Numbered from the stretch's first letter, positions 16,041-25,287 are shown. The stretch is DNA of 38,325 nt from Alphaproteobacteria bacterium (GCA_028281265.1 JANQKE010000072.1:1-38325); one strand, 5' to 3'. Made by a program: numbers and translations. The notes: generated by a model not told the origin, from the sequence alone.

Positions 16041-16448
16041 TCAAGCCGCGGGCCGCATCATGCGGTCGAGCCGATGCACCCGGACATAGAGGCTGCGGGT
16101 TCTCGCCAGCAGGCTGCGGACCGCGGCTGGCAACCGGTCATCGTCGGTACGGCTGTCATCGAGGCAGACCGCTTCTCCGTTGACCGTCATCTCCTGCACC
16201 AGCGTGTCGCGCGCATCCACCTCTCCGGTCTGCACGGCCTTCTGCGCCAACAGCCATGCCATCGCCTGGGTCAGCCGGGAGGTCATGCGCAACGTCTCCT
16301 GGCTGATGATCAGCCGCACCTCCGGCGGCAAGCCGTCGGCATCTTTACGCTCCTGATAGGCGATGTAGTTGCGGGTCTCGATCAGCAACGCCATCGCCTC
16401 GTCATAGACGCGGTTGAGGAACGGCGCGTTACTGATCAATTGCGTCAT
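16041..16448 (-). CDS. DUF1465 / RcdA-family protein (cell-cycle proteolysis adaptor-like)
   Basis: This protein of about 135 residues is alpha-helical and ends RTRSLYVRVHRLDRMM. The stretches ARLTQ-like TSRLTQAMAWLLAQKAVQTGE and LDDSRTDDDRLPAAVRSLL match the DUF1465 family, whose Caulobacter member RcdA helps deliver CtrA and other proteins to the ClpXP protease. The conserved Asp-rich C-terminal segment and an arginine-rich last helix are present. I start it at ATG 16448, where family similarity begins; the ribosome site is poor and an in-frame GTG at 16481 would add 11 residues. It is somewhat short for the family. It stands alone on the minus strand between tRNA-Leu and the heat-shock gene. 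The role in CtrA turnover is inferred from family only. Confidence 0.75.
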   Translation of the reverse strand: MTQLISNAPFLNRVYDEAMALLIETRNYIAYQERKDADGLPPEVRLIISQETLRMTSRLTQAMAWLLAQKAVQTGEVDARDTLVQEMTVNGEAVCLDDSRTDDDRLPAAVRSLLARTRSLYVRVHRLDRMMRPAA

Positions 16449-16601
16449 GGTCGTTGGGACTTCCGACGGGACAACCGACACTGGGCGATCGGCGGCGACA
16501 TGACCGCCCGCACCCAATCCCAATACAGATACGGCGATCAGCCTGGCCGGCAAGACGTTAATTCTTGGTTGGCGCATCGAAACGGCGGTGCGGTGCACCC
16601 T

Positions 16602-16630
16602 CTTGCACGGCGGAACGGGGCTCCCCAGAT
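16602..16630 (+). promoter_or_regulatory. Predicted sigma-32 (RpoH) promoter of the Hsp20 gene
   Basis: CTTGCAC (16602-16608) and CCCCAGAT (16623-16630), separated by 14 bp, match the heat-shock promoter consensus CTTGAAA-N11-16-CCCCATNT at most positions. Transcription would start near 16637, giving a leader of about 114 nt that ends in the thermometer hairpin. The rest of the 302-bp gap 16449-16750 holds nothing else that I can support. Confidence 0.6.
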
Positions 16631-16720
16631 CCTGGATAGCCGGGCGCTGCGCATGCGGGTCCGGCGGAAAAGCAGCCGGGAATCATGCCCGATAGCGGGG
16701 TGGTTCCCTTGTCTTGACCG

Positions 16721-16747
16721 GATATCGCTCACCTGAAGGAGGGTATC
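16721..16747 (+). promoter_or_regulatory. ROSE-like RNA thermometer hairpin masking the Hsp20 ribosome site
   Basis: GATATCGCTC (16721-16730) pairs with GAGGGTATC (16739-16747), leaving one bulged G (the G of CGCTC) and an eight-base loop. The right arm holds most of the Shine-Dalgarno sequence AAGGAGGG, three bases before the ATG region. The left arm contains UCGCU, matching the U(U/C)GCU element with a bulged or mispaired G that defines ROSE thermometers. Heat would melt this weak stem and free the ribosome site. Confidence 0.75.
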
Positions 16748-16750
16748 TCA

Positions 16751-17227
16751 ATGCGTACCTATGATCTGTCTCCTCTGTTCCGGGCCACCGTCGGTTTCGA
16801 CCGCATGGGCCGCACCCTGGACAGCATGCTGAAGCTCGACGACGCTCAGCTCAGCTATCCACCCTACAACATCGAGAAGACCGGTGACGACAGCTACCGC
16901 ATCACCATGGCGGTGGCCGGCTTCGGCGAAGACGATCTCGACATCGTCCAGCACGAAAGCGCGCTCGTCATCAAGGGGAAGGCCCACCAGGCCGACGATG
17001 AGGGCGTGACCTATCTCTATCGCGGCATCGCCGGCCGGGCCTTCGAGCGCTGGTTCCAGCTTGCCGACTATATCCGCGTGGATGGCGCGGACCTGGTGAA
17101 CGGCTTGCTGCACGTGCGTCTGGTCCGCGAAGTGCCGGAAGCCATGAAGCCGCGCACCATCGCCATCGCCCGCGCCGACGGGCACAAGGCGATCTCTGCG
17201 GCGGAAGCTCCGGCCGTGGCGGCGTAG
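16751..17227 (+). CDS. Small heat-shock protein, Hsp20/IbpA family
   Basis: This 158-residue holdase has the class A proteobacterial layout: an N-terminal DLSPLFRATVGFDRMGRTLDS, the alpha-crystallin domain from PPYNIEKTGDDSYRITMAVA to about LHVRLVREVPE, and the C-terminal anchoring I-x-I motif in PRTIAIARA. IbpA-type proteins bind unfolding proteins during heat stress and pass them to DnaK/ClpB. Upstream are a good sigma-32 promoter and a ROSE-like hairpin over the ribosome site, so both transcription and translation look heat-controlled. It is monocistronic, followed by two hairpins, the second with a T-tract. Confidence 0.95.
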   Translation: MRTYDLSPLFRATVGFDRMGRTLDSMLKLDDAQLSYPPYNIEKTGDDSYRITMAVAGFGEDDLDIVQHESALVIKGKAHQADDEGVTYLYRGIAGRAFERWFQLADYIRVDGADLVNGLLHVRLVREVPEAMKPRTIAIARADGHKAISAAEAPAVAA

Positions 17228-17245
17228 GCGGGGTTCCGATCTTTG

Positions 17246-17315
17246 ATGCCGGGCACGCCGCCCCGCGTGTCCGGCATGCAGACCTTGCGGGGCGGCGTCC
17301 CGGCCGCCCCGTTTT
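17246..17315 (+). terminator. Double hairpin terminator after the Hsp20 gene
   Basis: The first hairpin has a 13-bp stem (ATGCCGGGCACGC with its complement at 17265-17277, one G-U pair, six-base loop). The second, at 17288-17311, is CGGGGCGGC-GTCCCG-GCCGCCCCG followed by TTTT. The second is a canonical factor-independent terminator; the first probably stabilises or assists. Confidence 0.7.
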
Positions 17316-17403
17316 GCCGTCTGATCCTGCTGGAGCGTTCCGCTTCGATGCGCCGCCGGCCCGATGGTGCGGCGCGGCGCGCCTTCAGGATCGATCCGGC
17401 ACC

Positions 17404-17442
17404 CGCCAACAGATCCACCCGGTAATCCCTGAAAACGCTCTA
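17404..17442. repeat. Element A core at the RNA methyltransferase stop codon
   Basis: Read on the minus strand, the stop TAG runs into AGCGTTTTCAGGGATTACCG and then GGTGGATC. This matches the right-end long copy over about 30 bases. The upstream part of the long copy is absent. Confidence 0.75.
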
Positions 17443-18795
17443 TCGCTCGAACACGGCGACCAGTTCCAGATGCGCCGACCAGACGAATTGGTCGATCGGG
17501 GTCATCCGGGTCAGCCGGTAGCCGGCATCGACCAGAATGCGGGCGTCCCGGGTAAAGCTGGCGGGCCGACAGGAGACCGCCACCACCCGCGGCGGACCCG
17601 CCTTGGCCAGGGCCGCCGCCTGGGCCCGCGCGCCCGCGCGGGGCGGGTCGAACACGACCGCCGCCAACCCGTCCAGCTCCCCGGCTTCCAGCGGCCGGTC
17701 GAACAGGTTGCGGACCTCGCCTTGCACCCGCTCGCCGAACCCGGCTCCGCGGGCCGCCGACAGCAGGCAGTCGATCGCCTCTGGATGGCTGTCGATGCCG
17801 AGCACGGGATGCGATCGGGCCAGCGGCAGGGCAAACGCTCCGATGCCGGCGAACAAATCGGCGATCGCGCCGCCGGCACCGGCAAGATCTGCCGTCACGG
17901 CCGTGCGGATCGCCGCTTCGCTGTGCTCGGTCGCCTGGAGAAACCCGCCGGGCGGCACCCGAACCGGGATACCGTCGAACAGCACGGTCCCGGCGCGGCG
18001 ATGGGCGATCGGTTCTGGGGCCGTCCCGGCGGACCGCCAGCTCAACCGCGCCAGATCGTTTGCATCCGCCCAGTCGGACAGCATCATACGATCGTCGAGA
18101 CCCGGTGGCCGGGGCATGTCCAGGACCAGATCGACCCCGTCGGACAGGCGGGTCAGGGCGACGGTCGCCGCCTCCCCCTCGACGAGCCGGTCACAAAGCA
18201 GTGCCCGCAGGGCCGGAAGCAACCCCACCAGGTGCGGATGGGCGACCGAGCAGGTCGCGACGTCGACGATCCGGTGGCTGCGCGGTTCGGTGTAGCCCAG
18301 CACGACGACCGAGGTCCCGCCGCGTGTGGTCTTGCGCGCCCGCAAGCCGATCCGGCGCCGGCTCTGCGGCGGGATCCGGACCAGCGGGTCGATCCGGTCT
18401 GCGGTGATGCCGGCCTTGGCCAGGGCATCGACCGCGAGACCCCGCTTCCAGTCGGCATAGGCGGGATCGGCGAGATGCTGGACCACGCATCCGCCGCAAG
18501 CCCCGGCATGGGGGCAGGGCGGATCCCGCCGACCGGGGCCGGCTGCCAGCAGCTCCCGCGGGGCGCCGTCAAGGCCGCCGCCGGGGCGGGGACGCAGTTC
18601 GACGCGGACGATGTCCCCCGATGCGGTCTGCGGGACGAATACCGGCACGCCGCCGTGCCGGGCGATCCCGTCACCCTGTCCGCCCACGGCATCGATCGTG
18701 ACGACGGCCTCGCCGAGACCGGCGGGCGGTGGCCCGGGATGGCGGCCGCTGCCGGATCTGCGGCGCGGGGAGGAGGATCGGCGACGGTGGCTCAT
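17440..18795 (-). CDS. 23S rRNA/tRNA m5U methyltransferase, RlmD/TrmA family
   Basis: This 451-residue protein has a TRAM-like N-terminal domain (about 28-70) after a basic, disordered start, then iron-sulfur cysteines C94, C100, C103 (CPHAGACGGC) and C182. The SAM-binding domain shows GFLQATEHSE, IADLFAGIGAFALPLA and FDPPRAGAR. The catalytic cysteine is C409 (VAVSCRPASFTRD) and the general-base glutamate lies in SAHLELVAVF at the end. Members put a methyl on C5 of uridine in 23S rRNA or tRNA. The Fe-S cluster favours an RlmD/RlmC type over TrmA; the exact target base cannot be set. It is monocistronic on the minus strand and its stop abuts repeat element A. Confidence 0.88.
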   Translation of the reverse strand: MSHRRRSSSPRRRSGSGRHPGPPPAGLGEAVVTIDAVGGQGDGIARHGGVPVFVPQTASGDIVRVELRPRPGGGLDGAPRELLAAGPGRRDPPCPHAGACGGCVVQHLADPAYADWKRGLAVDALAKAGITADRIDPLVRIPPQSRRRIGLRARKTTRGGTSVVVLGYTEPRSHRIVDVATCSVAHPHLVGLLPALRALLCDRLVEGEAATVALTRLSDGVDLVLDMPRPPGLDDRMMLSDWADANDLARLSWRSAGTAPEPIAHRRAGTVLFDGIPVRVPPGGFLQATEHSEAAIRTAVTADLAGAGGAIADLFAGIGAFALPLARSHPVLGIDSHPEAIDCLLSAARGAGFGERVQGEVRNLFDRPLEAGELDGLAAVVFDPPRAGARAQAAALAKAGPPRVVAVSCRPASFTRDARILVDAGYRLTRMTPIDQFVWSAHLELVAVFER

Positions 18796-18922
18796 GCGGT
18801 GCCTGTAAAGCGCTGGCCCGCGGCTTTTGGCAAGCGGGCTCCCACAATGCCCCTTGCAACCCTATGTGAAGGGAGCCGAGGAACCCCGGCCGACCGATCC
18901 GATCCGACACCAAGGGTGGATG

Positions 18923-19498
18923 ATGTCCACGCTCACCCAACTCGTCGCCCGCTGTCAGGGCATGGTGATGCAGCCCAGTGAGACCCTGCGCAATGATGCC
19001 GTGCCGCCCCCGCCATGGTGGGTCGTCATGGGCCAGCACCTCGCCCCTCTCACGGCCGCGACCGCGGCTTTTGCATTGGTGACGCGGCTGGTGTTCGGCC
19101 CGATGTCAGGGGACGGCGTTGCGGTCGCCCAGACGCTGTTTGCGATCCTGGCCTTCCTGATCACGACCGCCGCGGTGGCGCTGGTGATGAAGTCGGTCGC
19201 CGGCATTTCCCAGGGCAGAGGCGATTTCGACTCCGCCTTCGCCTTGCTGGCCCTGTCCCAGACGCCGGCCCTGCTCGGTCAGGCCCTTCAGGCGCTTGGC
19301 GGGATCGGTGCGCTCGTGGCGATCGCCGGGGCGATCTATTCTCTGGTCATTCTGTTCAAGGGCATCCCGATCGTGCTCGGTGTGCCCGAGGATGAGCGGT
19401 GGAAGGTGTTCGGCATCACCTTCATGGCCGCGGCGATGATCCAATTCATGTTGCTGTCGATCCACACCAGACTGTTCGGGGTTCCGGTCGCGGCTTAG
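18923..19498 (+). CDS. Yip1-family inner-membrane protein
   Basis: This 191-residue protein has a short soluble N-terminus (MSTLTQLVARCQGMVMQPSE) followed by about five membrane helices beginning near residue 40. The opening LVARCQGMVMQPSETLRN and the spacing of helices match bacterial Yip1-domain proteins, whose function is unknown. The fourth loop includes GISQGRGDFDSAFALLALSQTP, the usual conserved polar stretch. ATG 18923 is preceded by AAGGG at six bases; ATG 18920 is also possible. It stands alone, divergent from the RNA methyltransferase gene and convergent with lactate dehydrogenase. Confidence 0.72.
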   Translation: MSTLTQLVARCQGMVMQPSETLRNDAVPPPPWWVVMGQHLAPLTAATAAFALVTRLVFGPMSGDGVAVAQTLFAILAFLITTAAVALVMKSVAGISQGRGDFDSAFALLALSQTPALLGQALQALGGIGALVAIAGAIYSLVILFKGIPIVLGVPEDERWKVFGITFMAAAMIQFMLLSIHTRLFGVPVAA

Positions 19499-19517
19499 GG
19501 CGGGGAGGGATCCGGGG

Positions 19518-19534
19518 CCGGACCGCCGGTCCGG
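19518..19534. terminator. Hairpin between convergent Yip1 and ldh genes
   Basis: CCGGACC and GGTCCGG form a seven-base perfect stem around GCC in the 36-bp gap between two convergent stop codons. There is no T-tract on either side. A bidirectional transcription stop is the likely role. Confidence 0.4.
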
Positions 19535-20491
<957 letters not shown>

Positions 20492-20575
20492 TCATGGGAC
20501 GGCAGTCAGCCCCGGAAAGCTGTCTTTCCGAAGGTTGCGCTTGATCACGCTCCGCAAATGAGCAAAAGCAGGGGC

Positions 20576-21349
20576 ATGCCGTCCCTCCAAGCCACCCTGC
20601 GTCACAAGACCATCCTGGACATCATCCAGACCCAGGGAAACGCCCGGGTCGGTGATCTGGCCGATGAACTCGGCGTCAGCGCGGTCACGATCCGGGCCGA
20701 TCTCGACTATCTCGAAGGCCAGCATCTGCTGTCCCGCACCCGCGGCGGCGCGGTGCCGACCCGGCCGCGCCGGTTCGAGCTGCCGGTGGAGATCGCCAGC
20801 CAGGACAACCCCGACAGCAAGCGCCGGATCGGCGCCACCGCCGCCAAGCTGGTCCGGGACGGGGAGACGGTGATCATCGATGTCGGCTCGACCCTCATGG
20901 AGGTGGCGCAGGCCTTGCCGCGGTCGCTGACCGATGTGGTGGTGGTCACCAACGGCTTGAAGGTGGCGCTGTCGCTGGAGAACCATCCCGGTGTGACGGT
21001 GGTGGTGACCGGCGGCACGTTGCGGCCGACCCAGCATTCCCTTGTCGCCCCGTACGGCCAGCTCATGCTCAAGCACGTCAACGCCGATATCGCCTTCATC
21101 GGCTCCAGCGGCGTCGACCCGGTCAAGGGCTTCACCAACACCAATCTCGCCGAAGCCGAGGTCAAGCACACGATGATCGAGGCGGCGGGCCGGGTGATCT
21201 TCTGCTGCGATTCGACAAAGCTGATGCGGGTGGCGACGGCCCATATCTGCCCGATCGACAGGCCCGATCTTCTGATCACGGACCAGGCGGCACCGCCCGA
21301 AGCGCTGCGCGCGATCCGTAGAGCCGGGCTCGACATCCAGGTCATCTAA
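20576..21349 (+). CDS. DeoR/GlpR-family transcriptional regulator
   Basis: This regulator of about 257 residues opens with a DeoR-type helix-turn-helix (QGNARVGDLADELGVSAVTI, about 18-37, then RADLDYLE), and continues with a sugar-phosphate-binding domain of the ribose-5-phosphate isomerase-like fold (IIDVGSTLMEVAQAL, TNGLKVALSLE, TGGTLRPTQHSLVAP, KGFTNTNLAEAEVK). The effector would be a phosphorylated sugar. Its divergence from ldh suggests it governs ldh and itself. Two starts are possible, ATG 20558 and ATG 20576; neither has an ideal ribosome site, and I use the second. Its TAA stop runs straight into repeat element B. Confidence 0.87.
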   Translation: MPSLQATLRHKTILDIIQTQGNARVGDLADELGVSAVTIRADLDYLEGQHLLSRTRGGAVPTRPRRFELPVEIASQDNPDSKRRIGATAAKLVRDGETVIIDVGSTLMEVAQALPRSLTDVVVVTNGLKVALSLENHPGVTVVVTGGTLRPTQHSLVAPYGQLMLKHVNADIAFIGSSGVDPVKGFTNTNLAEAEVKHTMIEAAGRVIFCCDSTKLMRVATAHICPIDRPDLLITDQAAPPEALRAIRRAGLDIQVI

Positions 21350-21463
21350 AGCATCCCGGGTCCGACCGGACGCAGAACGCTCTCCCTCTTTTAGGACGCT
21401 CTCCCTCTTTGAAGTCGATCACCTTATCTGCGTTCAGATGAGGCCATCTGAACGCAAGGTCGA
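21348..21463. repeat. Element B copy after the DeoR gene
   Basis: This copy begins at the TAA stop with AAGCATCCCGGGTCCGACC and GGACGCAG. It carries the shared block GCTCTCCCTCTTTGAAGTCG and closes with TCTGCGTTCAGATG and CATCTGAACGCA. The CTCTCCCTCTT segment is duplicated internally. It matches the tandem copies at 30039-30241 over most of its length. Confidence 0.75.
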
Positions 21464-21568
21464 GCTGGCCGGTCGGCCGGTACGCCGGCGTATGCCGCGA
21501 CGGGCTTGACGGCATCCGCGGAGCTGTGGCGGGACTGTCTTCAGTCCAGCGCCGAGGGGAACCCCATC

Positions 21569-21919
21569 ATGGCCGCGCCGATCTTGGATACTGCGGTTCT
21601 CGATCAGATGGTCGAGGACCTCGATCGTGAAACGGTCGAAATGCTGATCGACACGTTTGTCGACGAACTGGCCGGGCGGCTGGACCGGATGGCAGACGCC
21701 ACGGACCCGATCGACGTGGCGGTGCTGCAACGCGAGGCCCACGCCCTGAAATCGTCGGCGGGGACGTACGGCCTGATGCAGCTTTACGAGATCGCGGTCG
21801 AGCTCGACCGCGTCACCAAGCGCGGCGATGCCGCAGCGGCCGCCCCGCTGGCGGCCCGGCTCGACGATCTGGGCGACGCAGCCGTCGATGCGTTGACGAC
21901 CTGGCAGGACGCCGGCTGA
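21569..21919 (+). CDS. Stand-alone histidine phosphotransfer (Hpt) domain protein
   Basis: This 116-residue protein is a single Hpt four-helix domain. The phosphorylatable H58 lies in QREAHALKSSAGTYGL, the standard Hpt signature. Such proteins shuttle phosphoryl groups between hybrid histidine kinases and response regulators. The ATG is preceded by GAGGGGA at eight bases. No kinase or response regulator gene is near, so its partners are elsewhere. Whether it could be a ChpT-like protein is unlikely: that family is longer and dimeric. Confidence 0.88.
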   Translation: MAAPILDTAVLDQMVEDLDRETVEMLIDTFVDELAGRLDRMADATDPIDVAVLQREAHALKSSAGTYGLMQLYEIAVELDRVTKRGDAAAAAPLAARLDDLGDAAVDALTTWQDAG

Positions 21920-22066
21920 GCACCGCCCGGAGTGGGGCTGGGGTCCAACCCGGCGTCCGGCTTGCGAACACGTGATCGGGCCGAACACGGCGAAAGCTTG
22001 TTCGGAATCGGGATTCGCTCTATCTTCCAGAGGGATGCAAGATGTTTCTGAGGTAGTGGCTAAACA

Positions 22067-22675
22067 ATGCGTCTGGCCTCGTTGCCGATCGTCCTCCGCG
22101 CGACCGTGGTCGCCGCGGTCATCGTCCTGGCGGGCTGCGGTCGCGGGCCGGAGGCACCGGCCCCCGGTGCCGCCACACCGCATGACCCTGCCGATCGGTG
22201 GGGCGTCTACATTGCCGAAGCATCGGCCCGGTTCGATGTGCCCGAGCAGTGGATCCGCTCGGTGATGTGGGTGGAAAGCCGCGCCGAAACCCATTGGGAC
22301 GGGGTGCCCGTGGTGAGCGCGGCCGGAGCGATGGGGCTGATGCAGATCATGCCCGCCACCTGGGCGGAACTCACCGCGACCCACGATCTCGGCGACAATC
22401 CGCACGATCCGCGCGCCAACATCCTGGCCGGGACCGCCTATATCCGGCAGCTCTACGACTGGTACGGGGCTCCGGGTTTTCTGGCGGCCTACAACGCCGG
22501 CCCCGGCCGGTATCTCCAGCATCTGCGGGACGGACGGCCGCTGCCGCGCCAGACCGAGGTCTATGTCGCCATGCTGGCCCCGCAGATCGCCGGGGGCGCC
22601 CCGCGCATCCGTGGCGACCGTATCCTCGTCCAGCGCTTCGGCCTGACCGTCCCCGTCGGCGCGTCGGCGAGCTAG
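22067..22675 (+). CDS. Lytic transglycosylase lipoprotein (SLT family)
   Basis: This 202-residue protein has a lipoprotein signal peptide (MRLASLPIVL... with lipobox LAGC, lipidated C24) and an SLT/lysozyme-like domain. Visible motifs are WVESR with catalytic E70, AGAMGLMQIMPATW and LAAYNAGPGRY, the standard soluble-lytic-transglycosylase set. It cleaves peptidoglycan glycan strands, making 1,6-anhydromuropeptides, and would be anchored in the periplasm to a membrane. It stands alone. The ribosome site before ATG 22067 is weak. A conjugal VirB1-type role is possible in principle but no secretion genes are nearby. Confidence 0.9.
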   Translation: MRLASLPIVLRATVVAAVIVLAGCGRGPEAPAPGAATPHDPADRWGVYIAEASARFDVPEQWIRSVMWVESRAETHWDGVPVVSAAGAMGLMQIMPATWAELTATHDLGDNPHDPRANILAGTAYIRQLYDWYGAPGFLAAYNAGPGRYLQHLRDGRPLPRQTEVYVAMLAPQIAGGAPRIRGDRILVQRFGLTVPVGASAS

Positions 22676-22981
22676 AACGCGGGCGTCGCCCGACGCGTCG
22701 GCCCTGGGCGCGCCGACCCGATGGTTCGTCGATCAACTAGGCTGGGGTTCGCTCTCGCTCTGCCCGGCTCACGCGCTCAAAGCTCTTGGGAGCCCGTCTG
22801 TTCCAGGCGTTGGAGACGTCAAGCGCGGTGGCTCGCCGAAGAACCGACGGGCGGACGTCCATGGCCGACATCCCGCTTGTCTTTCCGCGCGTGGAGACTG
22901 AAGAATGGACGCGGGCACGATGCCGTGAAGTGGGAAAGGACGGCCGGCGCCGCGACACCGGCCGGCAAACGGAGGGGACGC
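22676..22981. other. Intergenic gap without a supported gene
   Basis: About 306 bp between the lytic transglycosylase and the DUF418 gene. I see no tRNA, repeat-family member or convincing small gene. A GGAGGGG ribosome site for the next gene lies at its right end. Confidence 0.5.
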
Positions 22982-24124
22982 ATGACCGACCGCGCCTTGA
23001 TGCCGGATTATCTGCGCCTCTTGGCGCTGTTCGGGATTGTCGTGGTCAACGTCCAGTTCATGGCCTTCCCCATGAGCGAGGGCTTTGACGGGGCATCGCG
23101 GCAGGCGCCGGTCGATGGGGTGGCGGTCTGGCTCGTCAACGGGTTGGCCTATCTCAAGACCTACGGGCTGTTCTCGTTCATGTTCGGTGTCGGGCTGGCC
23201 TTTCAGATGCGCTCCGCCGAGCGTCGGCACCTGCCGTTCGGTTCGCTGTACCGCAACCGCATGATCGGGCTCCTGCTGCTTGGGGTCGCCCATGGCTGCC
23301 TGCTCTTTATCGGCGACATTCTCGCCGTCTACGCCATCGTGGGCACCGTTCTGTATTTCTGGCGCAGATGGCCTGTCGCGCGGCTCTTGCGCATCGGCGT
23401 GGCGCTCCTGGTGATCCAGCTCCTCATCAGCGCGGCGGTCATCGCCCTGGTCCCGTCGGCGCCCTCCGACATTGCCGACCTGGAGCGGCAGTTCATGACC
23501 GACGGGTCGCTGGTGGAGACCGTCGTGTTTCGCAGTATCGCGTTCGCGATCCTGATGCCGATCTTGCTGATCTTCCAGGGCTTCTCGGCGCTCGGTTGGT
23601 TCTGCCTCGGTTTGGCGGCGGTACGGTCGGGGCTGATCGACCGGCCGGATCATCCGCTTTGGCAGCGGGCCCGGCGCTTGTGCCTGATCCCGGGCGTCGT
23701 GCTGAGCCTCGGTGCGGCCGCTCTCATGCAGTGGTACGACGAGAGACTGGGGGAGATCCTGACGATCATCGTCGCGCCCCTGGCGACGGTGGGCTATCTC
23801 GGCCTCATCGCGGCCATCGCCCGTCTCCCGGGGCCGGTCCTGTCGCGCGTTCTGGCTGCCGGCGGGGCGAGCCTCAGCATCTATCTCGGCCAGTCGATCG
23901 TGCTGTCGACCCTGTTCGCCGCCTACGGGTTCGGCCTGTGGGATGCGGTCGGGCCGGCGGTCGCGGTGCTGATGGCGCTCGGCGTCACCGCTGTCCTGAT
24001 CGGCCTGCTGATCGTCTGGCGCAGCCGGTTCGCCCTCGGCCCGTTCGAATGGGTGCTCCGCAAGATCACCCGTTTTCGCGTCGTCGCCCGCAGCGAGACG
24101 CCGGTGACTCCCGGCTCCTCCTGA
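22982..24124 (+). CDS. DUF418-family integral membrane protein
   Basis: This 380-residue protein has about ten hydrophobic segments and the DUF418 pattern: LRLLALFGIVVVNVQFM at the start, FSFMFGVGLAFQMRS (about 60-74), YRNRMIGLLLLGVAHGCLLFIGDIL-type central helix, and a C-terminal block with SLSIYLGQSIV and FALGPFEWVLR. The C-terminal GPxEWxxR motif is the family's best mark. Function is not established for the family, which is related to acyltransferase-like membrane proteins. The ATG has a strong ribosome site, GGAGGGG. No operon partner is seen. Confidence 0.85.
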   Translation: MTDRALMPDYLRLLALFGIVVVNVQFMAFPMSEGFDGASRQAPVDGVAVWLVNGLAYLKTYGLFSFMFGVGLAFQMRSAERRHLPFGSLYRNRMIGLLLLGVAHGCLLFIGDILAVYAIVGTVLYFWRRWPVARLLRIGVALLVIQLLISAAVIALVPSAPSDIADLERQFMTDGSLVETVVFRSIAFAILMPILLIFQGFSALGWFCLGLAAVRSGLIDRPDHPLWQRARRLCLIPGVVLSLGAAALMQWYDERLGEILTIIVAPLATVGYLGLIAAIARLPGPVLSRVLAAGGASLSIYLGQSIVLSTLFAAYGFGLWDAVGPAVAVLMALGVTAVLIGLLIVWRSRFALGPFEWVLRKITRFRVVARSETPVTPGSS

Positions 24125-24428
24125 CGCGGCGGGGTGGGCCTTCCGGACCGGCCGGCGGCGGGCGAGGAACCGCTCCGGGCCAGGCGAGGCGGGGGTCACG
24201 GCAGTCGGTTCCGCGGGGCGGGTATGTAGGCCTCGGGGTCGTCGTCGGCATCTTCCCGGCCGCCGCGGTCGATCCGCCGCAGATACGCCCGGAGCGTGCC
24301 GACCGCAGTGATACGGGCTGCCGGCGCTTCGCTTCGACGCCCCCCTTCGCCATGGCGGGGACGGTGCCTATCTATGCACGGTGTGACCGACATCCGACGA
24401 TGGCGGTCTTGCGGGTGGAGAGGGAACC
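24125..24428. other. Intergenic gap with a doubtful small minus-strand frame
   Basis: No confident gene lies here. A minus-strand frame at 24196-24393 would encode 65 residues ending in the acidic stretch GREDADDDPEAYIPAP. Its second half has codon positions biased as in real genes, but there is no recognised family and no clear ribosome site. The plus-strand right end carries GGAGAGGGA for the next gene. Confidence 0.3.
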
Positions 24429-25262
24429 GTGGGCTACAAGTACTGGACGCTGGACGATGTGCCGTGGGACGCCTTCGATCCGTCCAGGGTCGATCCCGAT
24501 CATCTGAAGCTCGGCAAAGCCGCGGCGATGGTCGAGTTCAACGCCGCCGACTATGTCAGCTATCTGGAGAACGTGTTCCGGGAGGATCCGGTGTTCCTGG
24601 CGGCCGCACGCGCCTGGGGGGTGGAGGAAACCCAGCATGGCGAGGCGTTGGGGCGCTGGGCGATGATGGCGGACCCGGATTTCGACTTCGACGCCCGTTT
24701 CAAGCGGTTCCGGGAGGGATTCCGCCCCGACACCGAAGCGTCGGAATCGATCCGCGGGTCCCGGGCGGGGGAGCTGGTCGCCCGCTGCATGGTCGAGGTC
24801 GGGACCTCCAGCTACTACGGCGCGCTGGGCGATGCGACCCAGGAGCCGGTCTTCAAGTTCATCTGCCGCAAGATCGCCGCCGATGAGCTGCGCCACTACA
24901 AGCTGTTCTACGACCATCTCAAGCGCTACCTCGATATCGAGGGCCTGGGGACCCTGGGCCGGGTCCGGGTGGCCATGGGCCGGATTACCGAGACCGAGGA
25001 CGACGAGCTGTCCTACGCCTACTATGCCGCCAATATGGACCCCGATACGCCCTACGACCGGGAGGCCTGCAACAACGCCTATTTCCGGCGGGCCTTCCGC
25101 TACTACAAGGACCCGCATATCGACCGGGGTTTGGCCATGGTGTTCAAGGCCTGCGGCCTCAAGCCGCGCTCGACCCTGTTCCGGATCGCCGCCGGCGGGG
25201 CCAAGTGGCTGATGGTGCGGCGGCAGAAGAAGATCGAGCGGGACCTGGCGCGCGCCGCCTGA
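24429..25262 (+). CDS. Ferritin-like di-iron protein (acyl-ACP desaturase-like fold)
   Basis: This 277-residue protein carries two carboxylate-histidine motifs expected for a di-iron four-helix bundle, EETQH at about 66-70 and DELRH at about 156-160, each with partner glutamates upstream (YLENVFRED, CMVEVGTSS). This pattern is shared by acyl-ACP desaturases, rubrerythrin-like proteins and related oxidases. The start is GTG, preceded by GGAGAGGGA, which makes it convincing. A 71-residue basic protein follows 25 bp later and is probably cotranscribed. No signal peptide or membrane segment is visible. Without ferredoxin or fatty acid genes nearby, the substrate is open. Confidence 0.78.
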   Translation: MGYKYWTLDDVPWDAFDPSRVDPDHLKLGKAAAMVEFNAADYVSYLENVFREDPVFLAAARAWGVEETQHGEALGRWAMMADPDFDFDARFKRFREGFRPDTEASESIRGSRAGELVARCMVEVGTSSYYGALGDATQEPVFKFICRKIAADELRHYKLFYDHLKRYLDIEGLGTLGRVRVAMGRITETEDDELSYAYYAANMDPDTPYDREACNNAYFRRAFRYYKDPHIDRGLAMVFKACGLKPRSTLFRIAAGGAKWLMVRRQKKIERDLARAA

Positions 25263-25287
25263 CACCCGGTAGAGGGAGGAGCCGACC

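Noticed and set aside
22769-24199. 476-codon minus-strand frame opposite the DUF418 gene
   Set aside because: Its translation is full of Gln, Asp, Arg and His, typical of the antisense of a membrane-protein gene, and there is no domain or ribosome site.
24196-24393. Small 65-residue minus-strand gene
   Set aside because: Codon pattern in its second half is suggestive, but no ribosome site or family supports it, so it is not listed as a gene.
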